A stretch of 64,000 bases of DNA from Rhodospirillaceae bacterium (GTDB lineage Bacteria; Pseudomonadota; Alphaproteobacteria; Thalassobaculales; Thalassobaculaceae). The stretch is from NCBI GenBank assembly GCA_018401495.1, contig JAGYJX010000025.1:1-64000 (forward strand), given 5' to 3'. Positions 28,009 through 36,363 of this stretch are shown here, piece by piece; positions within the stretch are counted from its first letter, which is position 1, and every line of letters begins with the position of its first letter. The notes beneath the pieces were generated by a model, which saw nothing but the letters and a program-made list of their open reading frames with translations, did no database searches and was not told the DNA's origin. The position numbers and the translations under genes are program-made.

Positions 28009-28715
28009 TCCCCGGCGGCGCGGGCGGCGTCGGCGGAGACCGCCCGGCGCAGCGCGGCGATGGCCTCGTCGGTCGGCATCACGTCGGCGTATTTGGCGTT
28101 CATGTCGAACAGGTTGGCGGCGTGCGAGGTCGGACTGCGGTCGTAGACGCATTCCTGCGGCACCACGACCTTGAAGTTGTAGGCGAAGGCGTCGCTGACC
28201 GAGGACCGCACGCAGCCGCTGGTGGTGCAGCCGGTGACGAACAGGGTGTCGGCGCCGAAATCGATCAGATGGCTGACCAGCGGGGTTCCGAAGAACGCGC
28301 TCGGGTGCTTCTTCGGCAGCAGCACATCGCCCTTGCGCGGCGCGATCTCCTCGACGAAGTCGTAGCCGCGCCGGTCGATGGTCATGATCGACGGCACCTT
28401 CTCGGCGAGCCGGCCGGAATCGGTGTCGGCGTTCTTCGGCGCTACGTGCGGGTACAGCACCGGCAGGCCGAGGCGGCGAAACTCGGCGAGCAGCGGGCGG
28501 ATGTGGTCGACGGCCTCCCAGCCGACATCGCCGCACGCCGTCGGGTATTCCTCGATCGCCTCCCAGTAGGGCAGCCGCCGGGTGCCGACGGTGCGGTACT
28601 GGACGTCGATGATCAGCAGCGCCGGGCGCGTGCCGATCCCGCCGGAGCGGCCGAACCCGGCCGCTTCATAGCGACGCTCCTCCTCCTCGGTGATGACGCT
28701 GCTCCAAGGGCGCAT
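28005..28715 (-). CDS. Isochorismatase-family cysteine hydrolase (carbamoylsarcosine/maleamate amidase-like)
   Basis: 236 residues, frame intact. The catalytic triad is present: Asp in LLIIDVQYRT, Lys in PKKHPSAFF and the nucleophile Cys in TGCTTSGCVRSSVSDA. The long N-terminal stretch and the KKHPSAFFGTPL segment match the N-carbamoylsarcosine amidohydrolase / maleamate amidase side of the family, which release ammonia from amides or N-carbamoyl groups. It is the first gene of the leftward operon with MmgE/PrpD and flavoprotein copy 2. Its ATG at 28715 faces operator site 3 and the divergent CE4-type gene. Unlike the homolog at 2466-3086, it keeps the nucleophile. Confidence 0.88.
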   Translation of the reverse strand: MRPWSSVITEEEERRYEAAGFGRSGGIGTRPALLIIDVQYRTVGTRRLPYWEAIEEYPTACGDVGWEAVDHIRPLLAEFRRLGLPVLYPHVAPKNADTDSGRLAEKVPSIMTIDRRGYDFVEEIAPRKGDVLLPKKHPSAFFGTPLVSHLIDFGADTLFVTGCTTSGCVRSSVSDAFAYNFKVVVPQECVYDRSPTSHAANLFDMNAKYADVMPTDEAIAALRRAVSADAARAAGE

Positions 28716-28754
28716 GACGGCCTCCGGTCGATGGCGCTTAAGGTCTGGAAAAGT

Positions 28755-28767
28755 GTCGACAGTTGAC
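28755..28767. promoter_or_regulatory. Operator candidate GTCGAC-A-GTTGAC (site 3)
   Basis: 13-base inverted repeat with one mismatch in the left arm relative to sites 1 and 2. It lies 40 bases from the cysteine-hydrolase ATG (28715) and 77 bases from the CE4-type ATG (28844), again in a divergent promoter region. The right arm and TGT flank are the same as in site 2. Confidence 0.62.
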
Positions 28768-28843
28768 GAAGCGGGCGAGCGGTTGTCAAGATGCCGGCAC
28801 CCTTTCCCGGCCCCTCCGGGCCACGCCACCGACGGGCCGCGAC

Positions 28844-29737
28844 ATGAACCTGCCGAAGCACGACCGCTACGACTACGTGCCGCTGAGCAAGCGGCCGGAC
28901 TACTCCTGGCCGGACGGCAAGCGCCTGGCGGTGTGCTTCTGCAACAACATCGAGGTGTTCGGCTTCCTGTCGGGCCTGGGCAGCGACAGCGCCTCCCTGA
29001 CGGCGCCGCAGACCACCCGCAATTACGCCTGGCGCGACTACGGCAACCGGGTCGGCCAATGGTACATGTTCGACCTGTTCGACGAGATGCAGGTCCCGGC
29101 GTCGCATAACCTCAACTCCTGGCTGCTCGACGAATGCCCGGAGATCGGCGAGCGGATCCGCGCCCGCGGCGACGAGGTGGTCGGCCACGGCCGCACCAAC
29201 GCCGAGCGCCAGGACGTCCTGGACGAGGCCGGCGAGCGGGCGCTGATCGCGGAGTGCACCGACGGCATCGTGCGCCACATGGGCACCGCGCCGGCCGGCT
29301 GGCTCGGCCCGTATCTGGCGCAGACCCCGGTCACCCTCGATCTGCTGAAGGAGGCCGGCTACGGCTACGTCATGGACTGGCCGGCCGACGACCAGCCGTT
29401 CTGGATGCGCACCCGCTCCGGCCCGATCCTGTCGGTGCCGTACTCGATCGAGCTGAACGACTCGCCGGCGATGGTGTTCCGCCAGCACGCCGCCCGCGAC
29501 TTCGAGGACATGATCGTCGACCAGTTCGACGAGATGCTGCTGCAGTCGGCGAAGTGGCCGCTGGTGTTCACCGTGGTGCTGCACCCGTTCGTGGTCGGCC
29601 AGCCGTTCCGGCTGCGCGGCCTGCGCCGGGCGATGGAACGCATCCTGGCCCGGCGCGACGAGCTGTGGATCACCACGCCGGGCGAGATCGCGCGCTACTG
29701 CGCCTCGCTGCCGGCGGGGATCATCCCGGGGTCGTGA
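28844..29737 (+). CDS. CE4/PuuE-type hydrolase (polysaccharide deacetylase family)
   Basis: 297 residues, frame intact. It has the subgroup signatures of the paralogs at 11734 and 12650: RDYGNRVGQWYMFDLFDEM, WPADDQPFWM and LHPFVVGQPFRLRGL. The motif-1 position reads NNIEVFG, and motif 2 is VVGHGRTNAER, with a single His. The metal triad of classical deacetylases is therefore not intact, as in the metal-independent PuuE allantoinase. It is controlled from the divergent promoter carrying site 3, facing a cysteine amidohydrolase. An inferred role is opening of a cyclic amide whose product is then deaminated. Confidence 0.83.
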   Translation: MNLPKHDRYDYVPLSKRPDYSWPDGKRLAVCFCNNIEVFGFLSGLGSDSASLTAPQTTRNYAWRDYGNRVGQWYMFDLFDEMQVPASHNLNSWLLDECPEIGERIRARGDEVVGHGRTNAERQDVLDEAGERALIAECTDGIVRHMGTAPAGWLGPYLAQTPVTLDLLKEAGYGYVMDWPADDQPFWMRTRSGPILSVPYSIELNDSPAMVFRQHAARDFEDMIVDQFDEMLLQSAKWPLVFTVVLHPFVVGQPFRLRGLRRAMERILARRDELWITTPGEIARYCASLPAGIIPGS

Positions 29738-29764
29738 TCCGCGTCATCCCCCCGGCCCGTGCTC

Positions 29765-31078
29765 CTAGAGCAGGCCGGGCAGCAGCGTGGCGATCCCCGG
29801 AACCGCGTAGATGATCGCCATGCCCAGGATGAACAGCGCCACGAACGGCCAGGTGGCCCGGAACACCGTGCGGAGGTCGGTATCCGGGACCACCGCCTTG
29901 AACGCGAACATCGCGTAGCCGAACGGCGGCGTGATCCCGCCGAGCGTGACGTTCAGCAGCATCAGCAGCCAGAACCAGATCGGGTCGAAGCCGAGGACCC
30001 CGACCATCGGCTCGTAGATCGGGATGACGATCAGCATCAGCGCCACCTGATCGATGAACATGCAGAACACGAACACCAGGACCATCATCAGCAGGAACAT
30101 CGCCGCCGGGCTGAGGGCGCTGTCGGCGACCAGGCCGGTCAGTTGCCCGGTCGCGCCGGTGAACGCCAGCAGCTGGCTGAACATGGTCGAGGACGCCATG
30201 ATCACCAGGATCATGCTGGCGATGTAGGCGGACTGGCCCAGGCTGTCCCACAACAGCCGCCACGACAGGCGGCGGAACACCAGCGCCGTGGCCACCGCCC
30301 CGCAGACCCCGGTCGCGGCGGATTCCGAGGGGGTCGCGACCCCGGTCAGGATGAAGCCCATGACGCTGGCGATGATCAGCGCGAACGGCAGGCAGCGCGC
30401 CAGGTGGACCCAGGCCGGCAGCGCGTCCCGATCGCCTTCGGAAGGCTCGTCGGCGGAGTCCGGCGCCAGCGCCGGGTTAAACGCGCAGCGCCCGAGCGCG
30501 TACAGCAGGAACAGCCCCGACAGCAGCAGGCCCGGCAGGATGCCGGCGATCAGCAGCCCGGCGACCGAGACGTTGGCCAGGGTCGCGATGATGATGGCCA
30601 GCACGCTCGGCGGGATCACCGGGGCCAGGCTGGCGCCGCCGAGGATCACGCCGATCGACAGCCGGGCGTCGTAGCCGCGGGCGGTCATCCCCGGGTAGAC
30701 CGTGCGCCCCATCATGGCGGCCACCGCCATGTTGGAGCCGGACAGGGCGCCGAACACCGTCGCCAGGGCCATGGCGAGAACGTATTGCCGGCCGCGCAGA
30801 CGCCCGACCAGCCGGTCGACCGCGTCGAACAGGACGGTCGTCGAGCCCGAGCGGAACAGGATCTCGCCCATCAGCACGAACAGCGGGATCGCCGTCAGGG
30901 TGCCGGTGGTGGTGGTGTCGAACACCGAGTTGACCACCATGCCGAACGCGTTCGGGCCGAGAAACACCAGGACGCCGAGCACGTTGATCGCCAGGAAGGC
31001 CAGGAAGATCGGCATGCCGGACGCGAACAGCGCCAGAAGCAGGCCGCCGGCGATCCCCAGGATGAGCCACCATTCCAC
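29765..31078 (-). CDS. TRAP transporter large membrane subunit (DctM family), system 2
   Basis: 437 residues, frame intact, with about twelve hydrophobic segments. AIPLFVLMGEILFRSG, GSNMAVAAMMGRTVYPGM, APVIPPSVLAIIIA and LGGITPPFGYAMF are the DctM repeats. This is the ion-coupled carrier subunit. It begins three bases after the DctQ stop and forms a leftward operon in the order receptor, small subunit, large subunit. It differs clearly in sequence from system 1, so the two importers probably take different ligands. Confidence 0.92.
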   Translation of the reverse strand: MEWWLILGIAGGLLLALFASGMPIFLAFLAINVLGVLVFLGPNAFGMVVNSVFDTTTTGTLTAIPLFVLMGEILFRSGSTTVLFDAVDRLVGRLRGRQYVLAMALATVFGALSGSNMAVAAMMGRTVYPGMTARGYDARLSIGVILGGASLAPVIPPSVLAIIIATLANVSVAGLLIAGILPGLLLSGLFLLYALGRCAFNPALAPDSADEPSEGDRDALPAWVHLARCLPFALIIASVMGFILTGVATPSESAATGVCGAVATALVFRRLSWRLLWDSLGQSAYIASMILVIMASSTMFSQLLAFTGATGQLTGLVADSALSPAAMFLLMMVLVFVFCMFIDQVALMLIVIPIYEPMVGVLGFDPIWFWLLMLLNVTLGGITPPFGYAMFAFKAVVPDTDLRTVFRATWPFVALFILGMAIIYAVPGIATLLPGLL

Positions 31079-31081
31079 CGC

Positions 31082-31609
31082 TCAGGTCTCCGTTCGCGGC
31101 GCCGGGCCGACCGCCGGCTGCCGGGCCACGGCGAGCCGAAGGAACGCCAGGGCGGACAGGGCGAAGCCGAAGACGATCCAGACCGAGACCCACCATTTCG
31201 GGATCGGCTGGGCGGCCATCATCTGGATGTTGCGGGCGATCTGGCGGGCGGTCTCCTCGGCGGCGAACACCGTCAGGGCCGCGCACACCGCAAACCCGAC
31301 CAGCGCCAGGATCCGCCCGGCCCAAGCCCGCGGCGCCGCGGGAAGCGCCTCGAGGATCACCGTCACCGCGACCTGCCCGCGGGTCGCGGTGACGTGCGGC
31401 ATCATCGTGAAGACCATGATGCACAGCAGGTACTTCACCAGCTCGGCGGACCACCAGGTGGGCGCGTTGAAGGCGTAGCGCGCCACCACCTCGTAGACAT
31501 AGGCGAGGACGATACCGGCCAGGGCCAGCCTGGCAACGAGCACGCCGGCCGCCTCGACCGCGTCGAGCGTCGCCGCGCAGGCGGCACGGGCCGTTGCCAG
31601 GCTTCCCAT
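31082..31609 (-). CDS. TRAP transporter small membrane subunit (DctQ family), system 2
   Basis: 175 residues with four hydrophobic segments (about 18-38, 50-66, 90-110 and 135-155). It has the WWSAELVKYLLCIMVFTMMP and RGQVAVTVILEAL segments typical of DctQ. The ATG at 31609 is chosen because the upstream extension is Arg-rich and overlaps the receptor gene. It sits between receptor and large-subunit genes with gaps of 20 and 3 bases. The frame is intact. Confidence 0.86.
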   Translation of the reverse strand: MGSLATARAACAATLDAVEAAGVLVARLALAGIVLAYVYEVVARYAFNAPTWWSAELVKYLLCIMVFTMMPHVTATRGQVAVTVILEALPAAPRAWAGRILALVGFAVCAALTVFAAEETARQIARNIQMMAAQPIPKWWVSVWIVFGFALSALAFLRLAVARQPAVGPAPRTET

Positions 31610-31629
31610 GGATGTTCCCCGGCGCGCGG

Positions 31630-32682
31630 TTACTGGGTCAGGCCGGCGTCGAGGGCCAGCTTGCGCAGGGCGGCGGCATCCTCGCCGCAGCATTTGTCGC
31701 CGAGCGCCCAGATGCTCTCGACGAAGGCCTTGCGGACCTTGGCGGCCATCGCCGGCGACAGCGTCTCGACCTTGACGCCGAGGGTGTCGAGGGCCGCATC
31801 CTCCTGATCCTGGATCTGATTGCCGATCCACGGCATCTCCAGCTCGGTGATCCTGCCAGCCTCCAGCAGCACCGTCCGCTCCGCCTCGGTGAGCGCGCCC
31901 CAGGCCTTCAGGTTGATGAAGACCGGTTGGGTCGCGGCGCCGAAGGTCGGGCGCAGGCGGTAGGACGCCACCTCGTAGTGCTTCATCGACACCATGCCGG
32001 CGGCCGGCCAGCCGGCGCCGTCGACGATGCCCTTCTGCAGCGCCGAGTAGATCTCGGAGCCCGGCAGCACCACCGGTTCGGCGCCGAGCGCGCGGATCAC
32101 GCCGTGGTAGGTCGGGGTGCCGCGCACCTTGCGGCCCGCCAGGTCGCCGGCCGGCGACAGCGGCTCCTTGGTGAACAGGTGGTAGCCCTCCATGCTGACC
32201 GACATCATCGCGACCAGCTTCAGCCCGTGGGCCTTCTGGTAGTACCGGTCGACGAAGTCCCAGATCCCGGACTCCCGGCGGGCGATCGGGTCGACGTCGA
32301 TGGCGTCGACCGCCAACGCCAGGCCGCGGTCGCCGGCGTGGAACACCGGGTGGGTGTAGAGCATGTCGAACACGCCCGACGAGACCGGCTGGAGTTGTTC
32401 GAAGATCGACACCACCTCCGGCCCGCTGATGGTGATCTTGATGGAATCGCCGCCGATCGTCGCGACGTTCGACAGATAACGCTCCAGCACCGCATAGGTC
32501 GGCTTCTGGGTGCTGTTGAAGCTGGACAGCAACTTCAGTTCGGCGGCATCGGCCGAAGCGGCGGTGCCGAGGGCCGCGCCCAGGGTGATCGCGGCCGCAA
32601 GAACGGCACGGCGGGACGAGGACGGAGTCAGCGTCCGTTTCGCCGAAGCGAGCACCCGTTCGATCATGCGTTCGACATTCAT
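31630..32682 (-). CDS. TRAP transporter substrate-binding protein (DctP family), system 2
   Basis: 350-residue periplasmic receptor with a long N-region (SSSRRAVLAAAITLG, twin-Arg-like) and cleavage near ADAA. The mature start is ELKLLSSFNSTQKPTY. GRKVRGTPTYHGVIRALGAEPVVLPGSEIYSALQKGIVDG is reached in the middle and marks the ligand pocket. The C-terminus has a Cys pair (DKCCGED). The frame is intact. It is divergent from the amidase gene across a 200-base AT-rich region with an AGTAAGTA palindrome, so import and amidase expression may be co-regulated, perhaps by the nearby TetR. Confidence 0.9.
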   Translation of the reverse strand: MNVERMIERVLASAKRTLTPSSSRRAVLAAAITLGAALGTAASADAAELKLLSSFNSTQKPTYAVLERYLSNVATIGGDSIKITISGPEVVSIFEQLQPVSSGVFDMLYTHPVFHAGDRGLALAVDAIDVDPIARRESGIWDFVDRYYQKAHGLKLVAMMSVSMEGYHLFTKEPLSPAGDLAGRKVRGTPTYHGVIRALGAEPVVLPGSEIYSALQKGIVDGAGWPAAGMVSMKHYEVASYRLRPTFGAATQPVFINLKAWGALTEAERTVLLEAGRITELEMPWIGNQIQDQEDAALDTLGVKVETLSPAMAAKVRKAFVESIWALGDKCCGEDAAALRKLALDAGLTQ

Positions 32683-32785
32683 CTGCCTCTCCGTTCGCTG
32701 CGGGCGCCTAAAAATTAGGCTGTTGCGCCCTGGGTTTCCGAAACTGCCTACGTTTCGATCAAAAAATCCTTGCTACGCCGGGTTT

Positions 32786-32807
32786 AGTAAGTAGCTTATT
32801 ACTTACT
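32786..32807. promoter_or_regulatory. Palindrome AGTAAGTA-N6-TACTTACT in divergent promoter
   Basis: Perfect 8-base arms with a 6-base spacer, in the AT-rich region between the system-2 TRAP receptor (start 32682) and the amidase (start 32883). AGTAA half-sites recur at 34697-34714 before the RidA gene. Likely a TetR-type operator; the spacing of the half-sites differs between the two sites. Confidence 0.6.
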
Positions 32808-32882
32808 AGCGATTTTCGTGCCACGACGACGGCCCGTGCCAGCGACCCGCCGGCCGCCGACGCACCGCCTGGGAGACCCGAG

Positions 32883-34193
32883 TTGGAGAAAGTCGAACGC
32901 GTCGGCGCCGGGTCCCCGGCGTACCGGGACTGCCTGCTTCGCCTGCGCCAGTGGGAACCGGTCATCGACGCCTGGGCCCATGTCGCCGAACCTCCGGCCG
33001 AGGCCGGACCGGAGCCCGCAGCCAACGCGCCGCTGCCGCTCGACGGCGTGCCGTTCGCGGTCAAGGACGTGATCGACGTCGCCGGCCAGCCGACCCGGTT
33101 CGGCAGCCGGGTGTTCGAAGCGGCGGCGCCGGCCACCGACGACGCGCCGGTCGTGGCGGCGCTGAGGCGGGCCGGGGCGATCCCGGTGGGCAAGACCCGG
33201 ACGACGGAATTCGCGTTCACCGACCCGACGATCACCCGCAACCCCTACGACCCGCGCCACAGCCCGGGCGGGTCGAGCAGCGGCTCCGGCGCGGCGGTCG
33301 GCGCGCGGGTTGTCCCGTTCGCGCTTGGCACCCAGACCGCCGGTTCGCTGTGCCGGCCGGCCGCCTATTGCGGTGCCGTTTCCTACAAGCCGGGCCTGGG
33401 CCGGCTGCCGCTCGCCGGCGTGGCGCCGCTGTCACGGAGCTTCGACGCGGTCGGCGTGATCGCCCAGTCGATGCCGTGGCTGAGCCGGGTGTTCGACGTC
33501 CTGGAGGCGGCGTTCGGGGACGACGCCATGACGGGCGACACCGGGGAACGCCCGCTGGACAAGCCATTGCGCGTCGGGGTCGTCCGGGTGCCCGGGCAGA
33601 CCCCCGCCGCCGACATGTCCCGAGCCATGGACACGACCGTCGACCGGTTTCGCGGAGCCGGTCACGCGGTCGACGCCGTGTCGCCGGCGATCGGATTCGC
33701 GGACCTGATTGCCTGGCACAGGTCGGTCATGCTCCACGAAGCGGCTGGCGCGCTGCTGCCCGCGGTCGATCACGCGATGCACCTCGTGGGGCCGCGACTG
33801 GCGGACGGGCTGCGCGAGGGACGGCAGATCCCGTCCGGTCTCCTCGCGGACGCCCGCGAGCGCATCGCCGCGTCGCGCGACGTCTTCTGGCGGCAGATGG
33901 CGCGTTACGACGTGCTGCTGGCCTATGCGGTGTCGGCGGCGGCGCCGGCCGGGCTGGCCACCACCGGCGACCAGTCCTACCTGACGCCCTGGACCGCGCT
34001 GGGCGGGCCGCTGGTGTCGCTGTTCGCCGGGCTCGACGAAGCCGGGATGCCCCTCGGCGTCCTGCTGGCCGCGGCCCCCGGGCGGGATGCCGCGCTGATG
34101 CGCATGGCGGCCCGCCTGGATCCGCTGATGCCGTCGGCGCCGGCGCCGGTACTGCCGGCCGCCGGATCCAGCGAGCCGATCAGGCGAGGGTGA
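32883..34193 (+). CDS. Amidase-signature family hydrolase, copy A
   Basis: 436 residues, frame intact. It has the Ser-cisSer-Lys triad of the amidase signature: Lys in FAVKDVIDVAG (about residue 60), cis-Ser in GGSSSGSGAAVG (about 130) and nucleophile Ser in GTQTAGSLCRPAAYCG (about 155; the usual Gly-Gly-Ser is Ala-Gly-Ser). The N-terminus is shorter than usual. A TTG start behind GGGAG is used because no ATG or GTG fits in frame upstream. It hydrolyses an amide to acid and ammonia in the cytoplasm. It is divergent from TRAP system 2, and its 3' end overlaps the convergent RidA gene by 14 bases. Confidence 0.85.
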   Translation: MEKVERVGAGSPAYRDCLLRLRQWEPVIDAWAHVAEPPAEAGPEPAANAPLPLDGVPFAVKDVIDVAGQPTRFGSRVFEAAAPATDDAPVVAALRRAGAIPVGKTRTTEFAFTDPTITRNPYDPRHSPGGSSSGSGAAVGARVVPFALGTQTAGSLCRPAAYCGAVSYKPGLGRLPLAGVAPLSRSFDAVGVIAQSMPWLSRVFDVLEAAFGDDAMTGDTGERPLDKPLRVGVVRVPGQTPAADMSRAMDTTVDRFRGAGHAVDAVSPAIGFADLIAWHRSVMLHEAAGALLPAVDHAMHLVGPRLADGLREGRQIPSGLLADARERIAASRDVFWRQMARYDVLLAYAVSAAAPAGLATTGDQSYLTPWTALGGPLVSLFAGLDEAGMPLGVLLAAAPGRDAALMRMAARLDPLMPSAPAPVLPAAGSSEPIRRG

Positions 34194-34677
34194 AGATCGC
34201 GTCGACCTCGACCGACGCGTTGCCCGGAAGTCCGGCGACGCCGACCGCGGTGCGGGCGTGGCGGCCACGCTCGCCGAACAGCGCGATGAACAGGTCCGAC
34301 GCGCCGTTGATCACCGCCGGCGACTGGTCGAAGCCTGGCAGGCAGTTCACGAACCCGCCAACCCGCAGCACGCCGCCGACCCGGCCGAAGTCGCCGCCGC
34401 AGGCATCGCGAAGGTGGAACAGCAGGTTGAGCGCACACACCCGGGCTGCCAGCTCGGCGGTCGGGACATCGACATGCACACGGTCCGACGGCGGCGGCTG
34501 GGAGCTCGCTATCACCGGCCCGACCGTGGTGACGATCCCGTTCCACTCGCAGATCTGGCCGGCCATGAACACCTGGTTGCCGTCGATACGGTAGGGCAGG
34601 AAGTTGCCGCGCGGGTGGCAGCTGTCCGGCAGCGACAATCCCATGGCGTCCAGCGTCTCGAGAATGCCCACCGTCAT
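34180..34677 (-). CDS. RidA/YjgF-YER057c-UK114 family protein
   Basis: 165 residues, frame intact. A RidA-type imine/enamine deaminase or relative: LPYRIDGNQVFMAGQICEWNG near the N-terminus, then LNLLFHLRDACGG, then the C-terminal RTAVGVAGLPGNASVEVDAIF, where the family Arg and Glu act. The subgroup is longer than classic RidA (about 130 residues). It hydrolyses reactive imines made during amine or amino-acid breakdown, which suits an amidase neighbourhood. It lies 72 bases downstream of the TetR gene, with an AGTAAT palindrome in between. Confidence 0.85.
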   Translation of the reverse strand: MTVGILETLDAMGLSLPDSCHPRGNFLPYRIDGNQVFMAGQICEWNGIVTTVGPVIASSQPPPSDRVHVDVPTAELAARVCALNLLFHLRDACGGDFGRVGGVLRVGGFVNCLPGFDQSPAVINGASDLFIALFGERGRHARTAVGVAGLPGNASVEVDAIFTLA

Positions 34678-34696
34678 CGCGTCGTCCCCCGGAACA

Positions 34697-34714
34697 AGTA
34701 ATCGTTCAATTACT
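34697..34714. promoter_or_regulatory. Palindrome AGTAAT-N6-ATTACT upstream of RidA gene
   Basis: Perfect 6-base arms with a 6-base spacer, 20 bases before the RidA start (34677) in an otherwise GC-rich region. It shares AGTAA half-sites with the palindrome at 32786-32807. The local TetR is the likely binder; this is inference. Confidence 0.55.
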
Positions 34715-34749
34715 AATGCCGGCGCGCGATCTCGACAAGCTCCGCCGGC

Positions 34750-35388
34750 TCAGCGGTCCGCCGCGCCGACCATGCGCAGCACCAAATCCTCGACATGGGC
34801 GCGCCGGGCGGCGAGCCATTCCGGCGTCGTCAGGTCGGTTTGAAACGCCGCCGACAGGGTGTGGACGTTGCTGAGGTGGTGGGAACTCAGCGCGACGATG
34901 GAGACGTAGAGCTGCAGGGGATCGACCCGGTTCCGGAACGCGCCGGACTCCAGTCCGCGGCGGATGGTGTCGGCGATCAGGTCGATCAGAGGCGACGACA
35001 TCGCGGCGATCGCCTCGGACTGCCGGATGAACTGCCCGCCCACGAGGTTCTCGTTGCGGGTCAGGTCGATGAACACCCGGTTGTGCGCGAAATGCTCCCA
35101 GGTGAACCGTGTCAGCTTGAGCAGCGCGGCGGTAGGGTCGAGGACCGCGAGTTCGAGCTGCCGCTCCTGCTCCCGGATCGCCCGGTAAGCCGCCTCGAGA
35201 ACCTGGATGTACAGCTTCTCCTTGTTCTCGAAGTAGTGGTAGAGCATGCGCGTGTTGCAGCCGGCCTGCCGCACGATCCGCTCGACCCTGGCGCCGTCGA
35301 ACCCGTAGCGGGCGAATTCCTGGGTCGCTGATTCCAGCAGGGCGGCACGCGTCGATGCAGGGTCGCGGCGTCTCACCGGCTTCGCCAA
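34750..35388 (-). CDS. TetR family transcriptional regulator
   Basis: 212 residues, frame intact. The N-terminal TetR helix-turn-helix spans about residues 10-57 (ALLESATQEFARYGFDGARV, VRQAGCNTRMLYHYFENKEKLY). The helical C-terminal ligand domain is of the TetR_C-like type, with WEHFAHNRVFIDLTRNENL. Such repressors are often released by pathway intermediates. Its position beside RidA, amidase and TRAP system 2, together with the AT-rich palindromes at 32786 and 34697, points to control of that module. An insertion sequence sits 136 bases upstream of its start and could supply or disrupt its promoter. Confidence 0.9.
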   Translation of the reverse strand: MAKPVRRRDPASTRAALLESATQEFARYGFDGARVERIVRQAGCNTRMLYHYFENKEKLYIQVLEAAYRAIREQERQLELAVLDPTAALLKLTRFTWEHFAHNRVFIDLTRNENLVGGQFIRQSEAIAAMSSPLIDLIADTIRRGLESGAFRNRVDPLQLYVSIVALSSHHLSNVHTLSAAFQTDLTTPEWLAARRAHVEDLVLRMVGAADR

Positions 35389-35523
35389 CTGTGCTTCTCC
35401 AGTCCGGGACGGGATGCGTCGCCCGGAGCATCGGCGAGCCGACCTGGGCTGGCAATACCCGCTCCCCGGGCACCGCGGCGCCGGCGACCGGCTTCCCGCC
35501 AGGCCCCGGCGCCGGACACCCTA

Positions 35524-36363
35524 GGGTCCGTACTCAATAGGGATTCCGTCTGACAGGGATTCGTGATTCAAGCTTCGAAACCTTGGGAGGCTTGGATGAA
35601 AGGTCTGTACTGGCTGAGCGATGCGGAATGGGCTCGGATCGAGCCATTGCTGCCTCGGGGCCGTCGCGGTGCTCGTCGTGTCGACGACCGCCGGATCATC
35701 AGCGGCATCGTCCACATGTTGCGCTGTGGGGCTCGCTGGCGCGACTGTCCGCCAGCCTATGGGCCCTACACGACCGTCTATAACCGCTTCAACCGATGGA
35801 GCCGGCAAGGCGTGTGGCACGCGCTGTTCGAGGCGCTGACCGGGCATAGCGGGATCTACGGGTCGGTCGCGATCGACAGCACTTACATCAAGGCGCACCG
35901 CTCGGCCGCCGGTGGAAAAGGGGGGCCTTCCGCCAGGCCATCGGGCGCTCGCGCGGCGGCTGGACCTGCAAACTCCACGGACTGACCGACGAGGCCGGGA
36001 GACCGAGGGTGCTCCTACTCTCAGCCGGCAATACCAACGACATCCAGATGGCCCGAGCCCTGGTCGACACCGCCGGCTCTTTCCGGCGTTTGATCGCCGA
36101 TCGCGGTTACGATGCCAATCATCTGCGAAGGCTGATCTCCGAACGCGGCGCGGAGGCCGTCATCCCCTCCACAACCACCCGCAAGGCCCCGATCCCCTAT
36201 GACACAGAGGCATACCGAGCCCGCAACCTCGTGGAGCGTCTGTGGTGCCGGCTCAAAGATTGGCGCCGCATCGCAACCAGATACGACAAGCTCGCTCGGA
36301 ACTTTCTCAGCTCCGCGCTCATCGCGGCTATCGTCACCTATTGGATCAATTGAGTCCGGACCC
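35524..36363 (+). mobile_element. IS5-family insertion sequence (IS427-like), 840 bp
   Basis: The ends are imperfect inverted repeats starting GGGTCCG-ACTCAAT (left 35524 on, right end GGACCC at 36363). The element is flanked by TA on both sides (35522-35523 and 36364-36365), a TA target duplication as in the IS427 group. It carries one transposase split into two frames. It is inserted exactly at the 3' end of the amidase gene copy B, whose stop TAG is completed at the junction. Confidence 0.85.
35563..36353 (+). CDS. IS5-family DDE transposase, made by programmed -1 frameshift
   Basis: orfA (35563-35985) encodes WLSDAEWARIEPLLP and the first catalytic Asp in VAIDSTYIKAHRS. orfB, one base back in frame and ending at 36353, encodes the second Asp in LIADRGYDA and the Glu in RNLVERLWCRLKDWRRI. 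The slippery run AAAAGGGGGG lies at 35916-35925. A -1 slip there continues as AFRQAIGRSRGGWTCKLHG without a stop. This is the normal expression mode of IS427-group elements, so the element could be active. Confidence 0.85.

Noticed and set aside
29759..31807. A 682-codon plus-strand frame opposite the TRAP-2 membrane genes.
   Set aside because: Rich in His, Gln, Arg and Asp, as expected from antisense of hydrophobic codons; not a gene.
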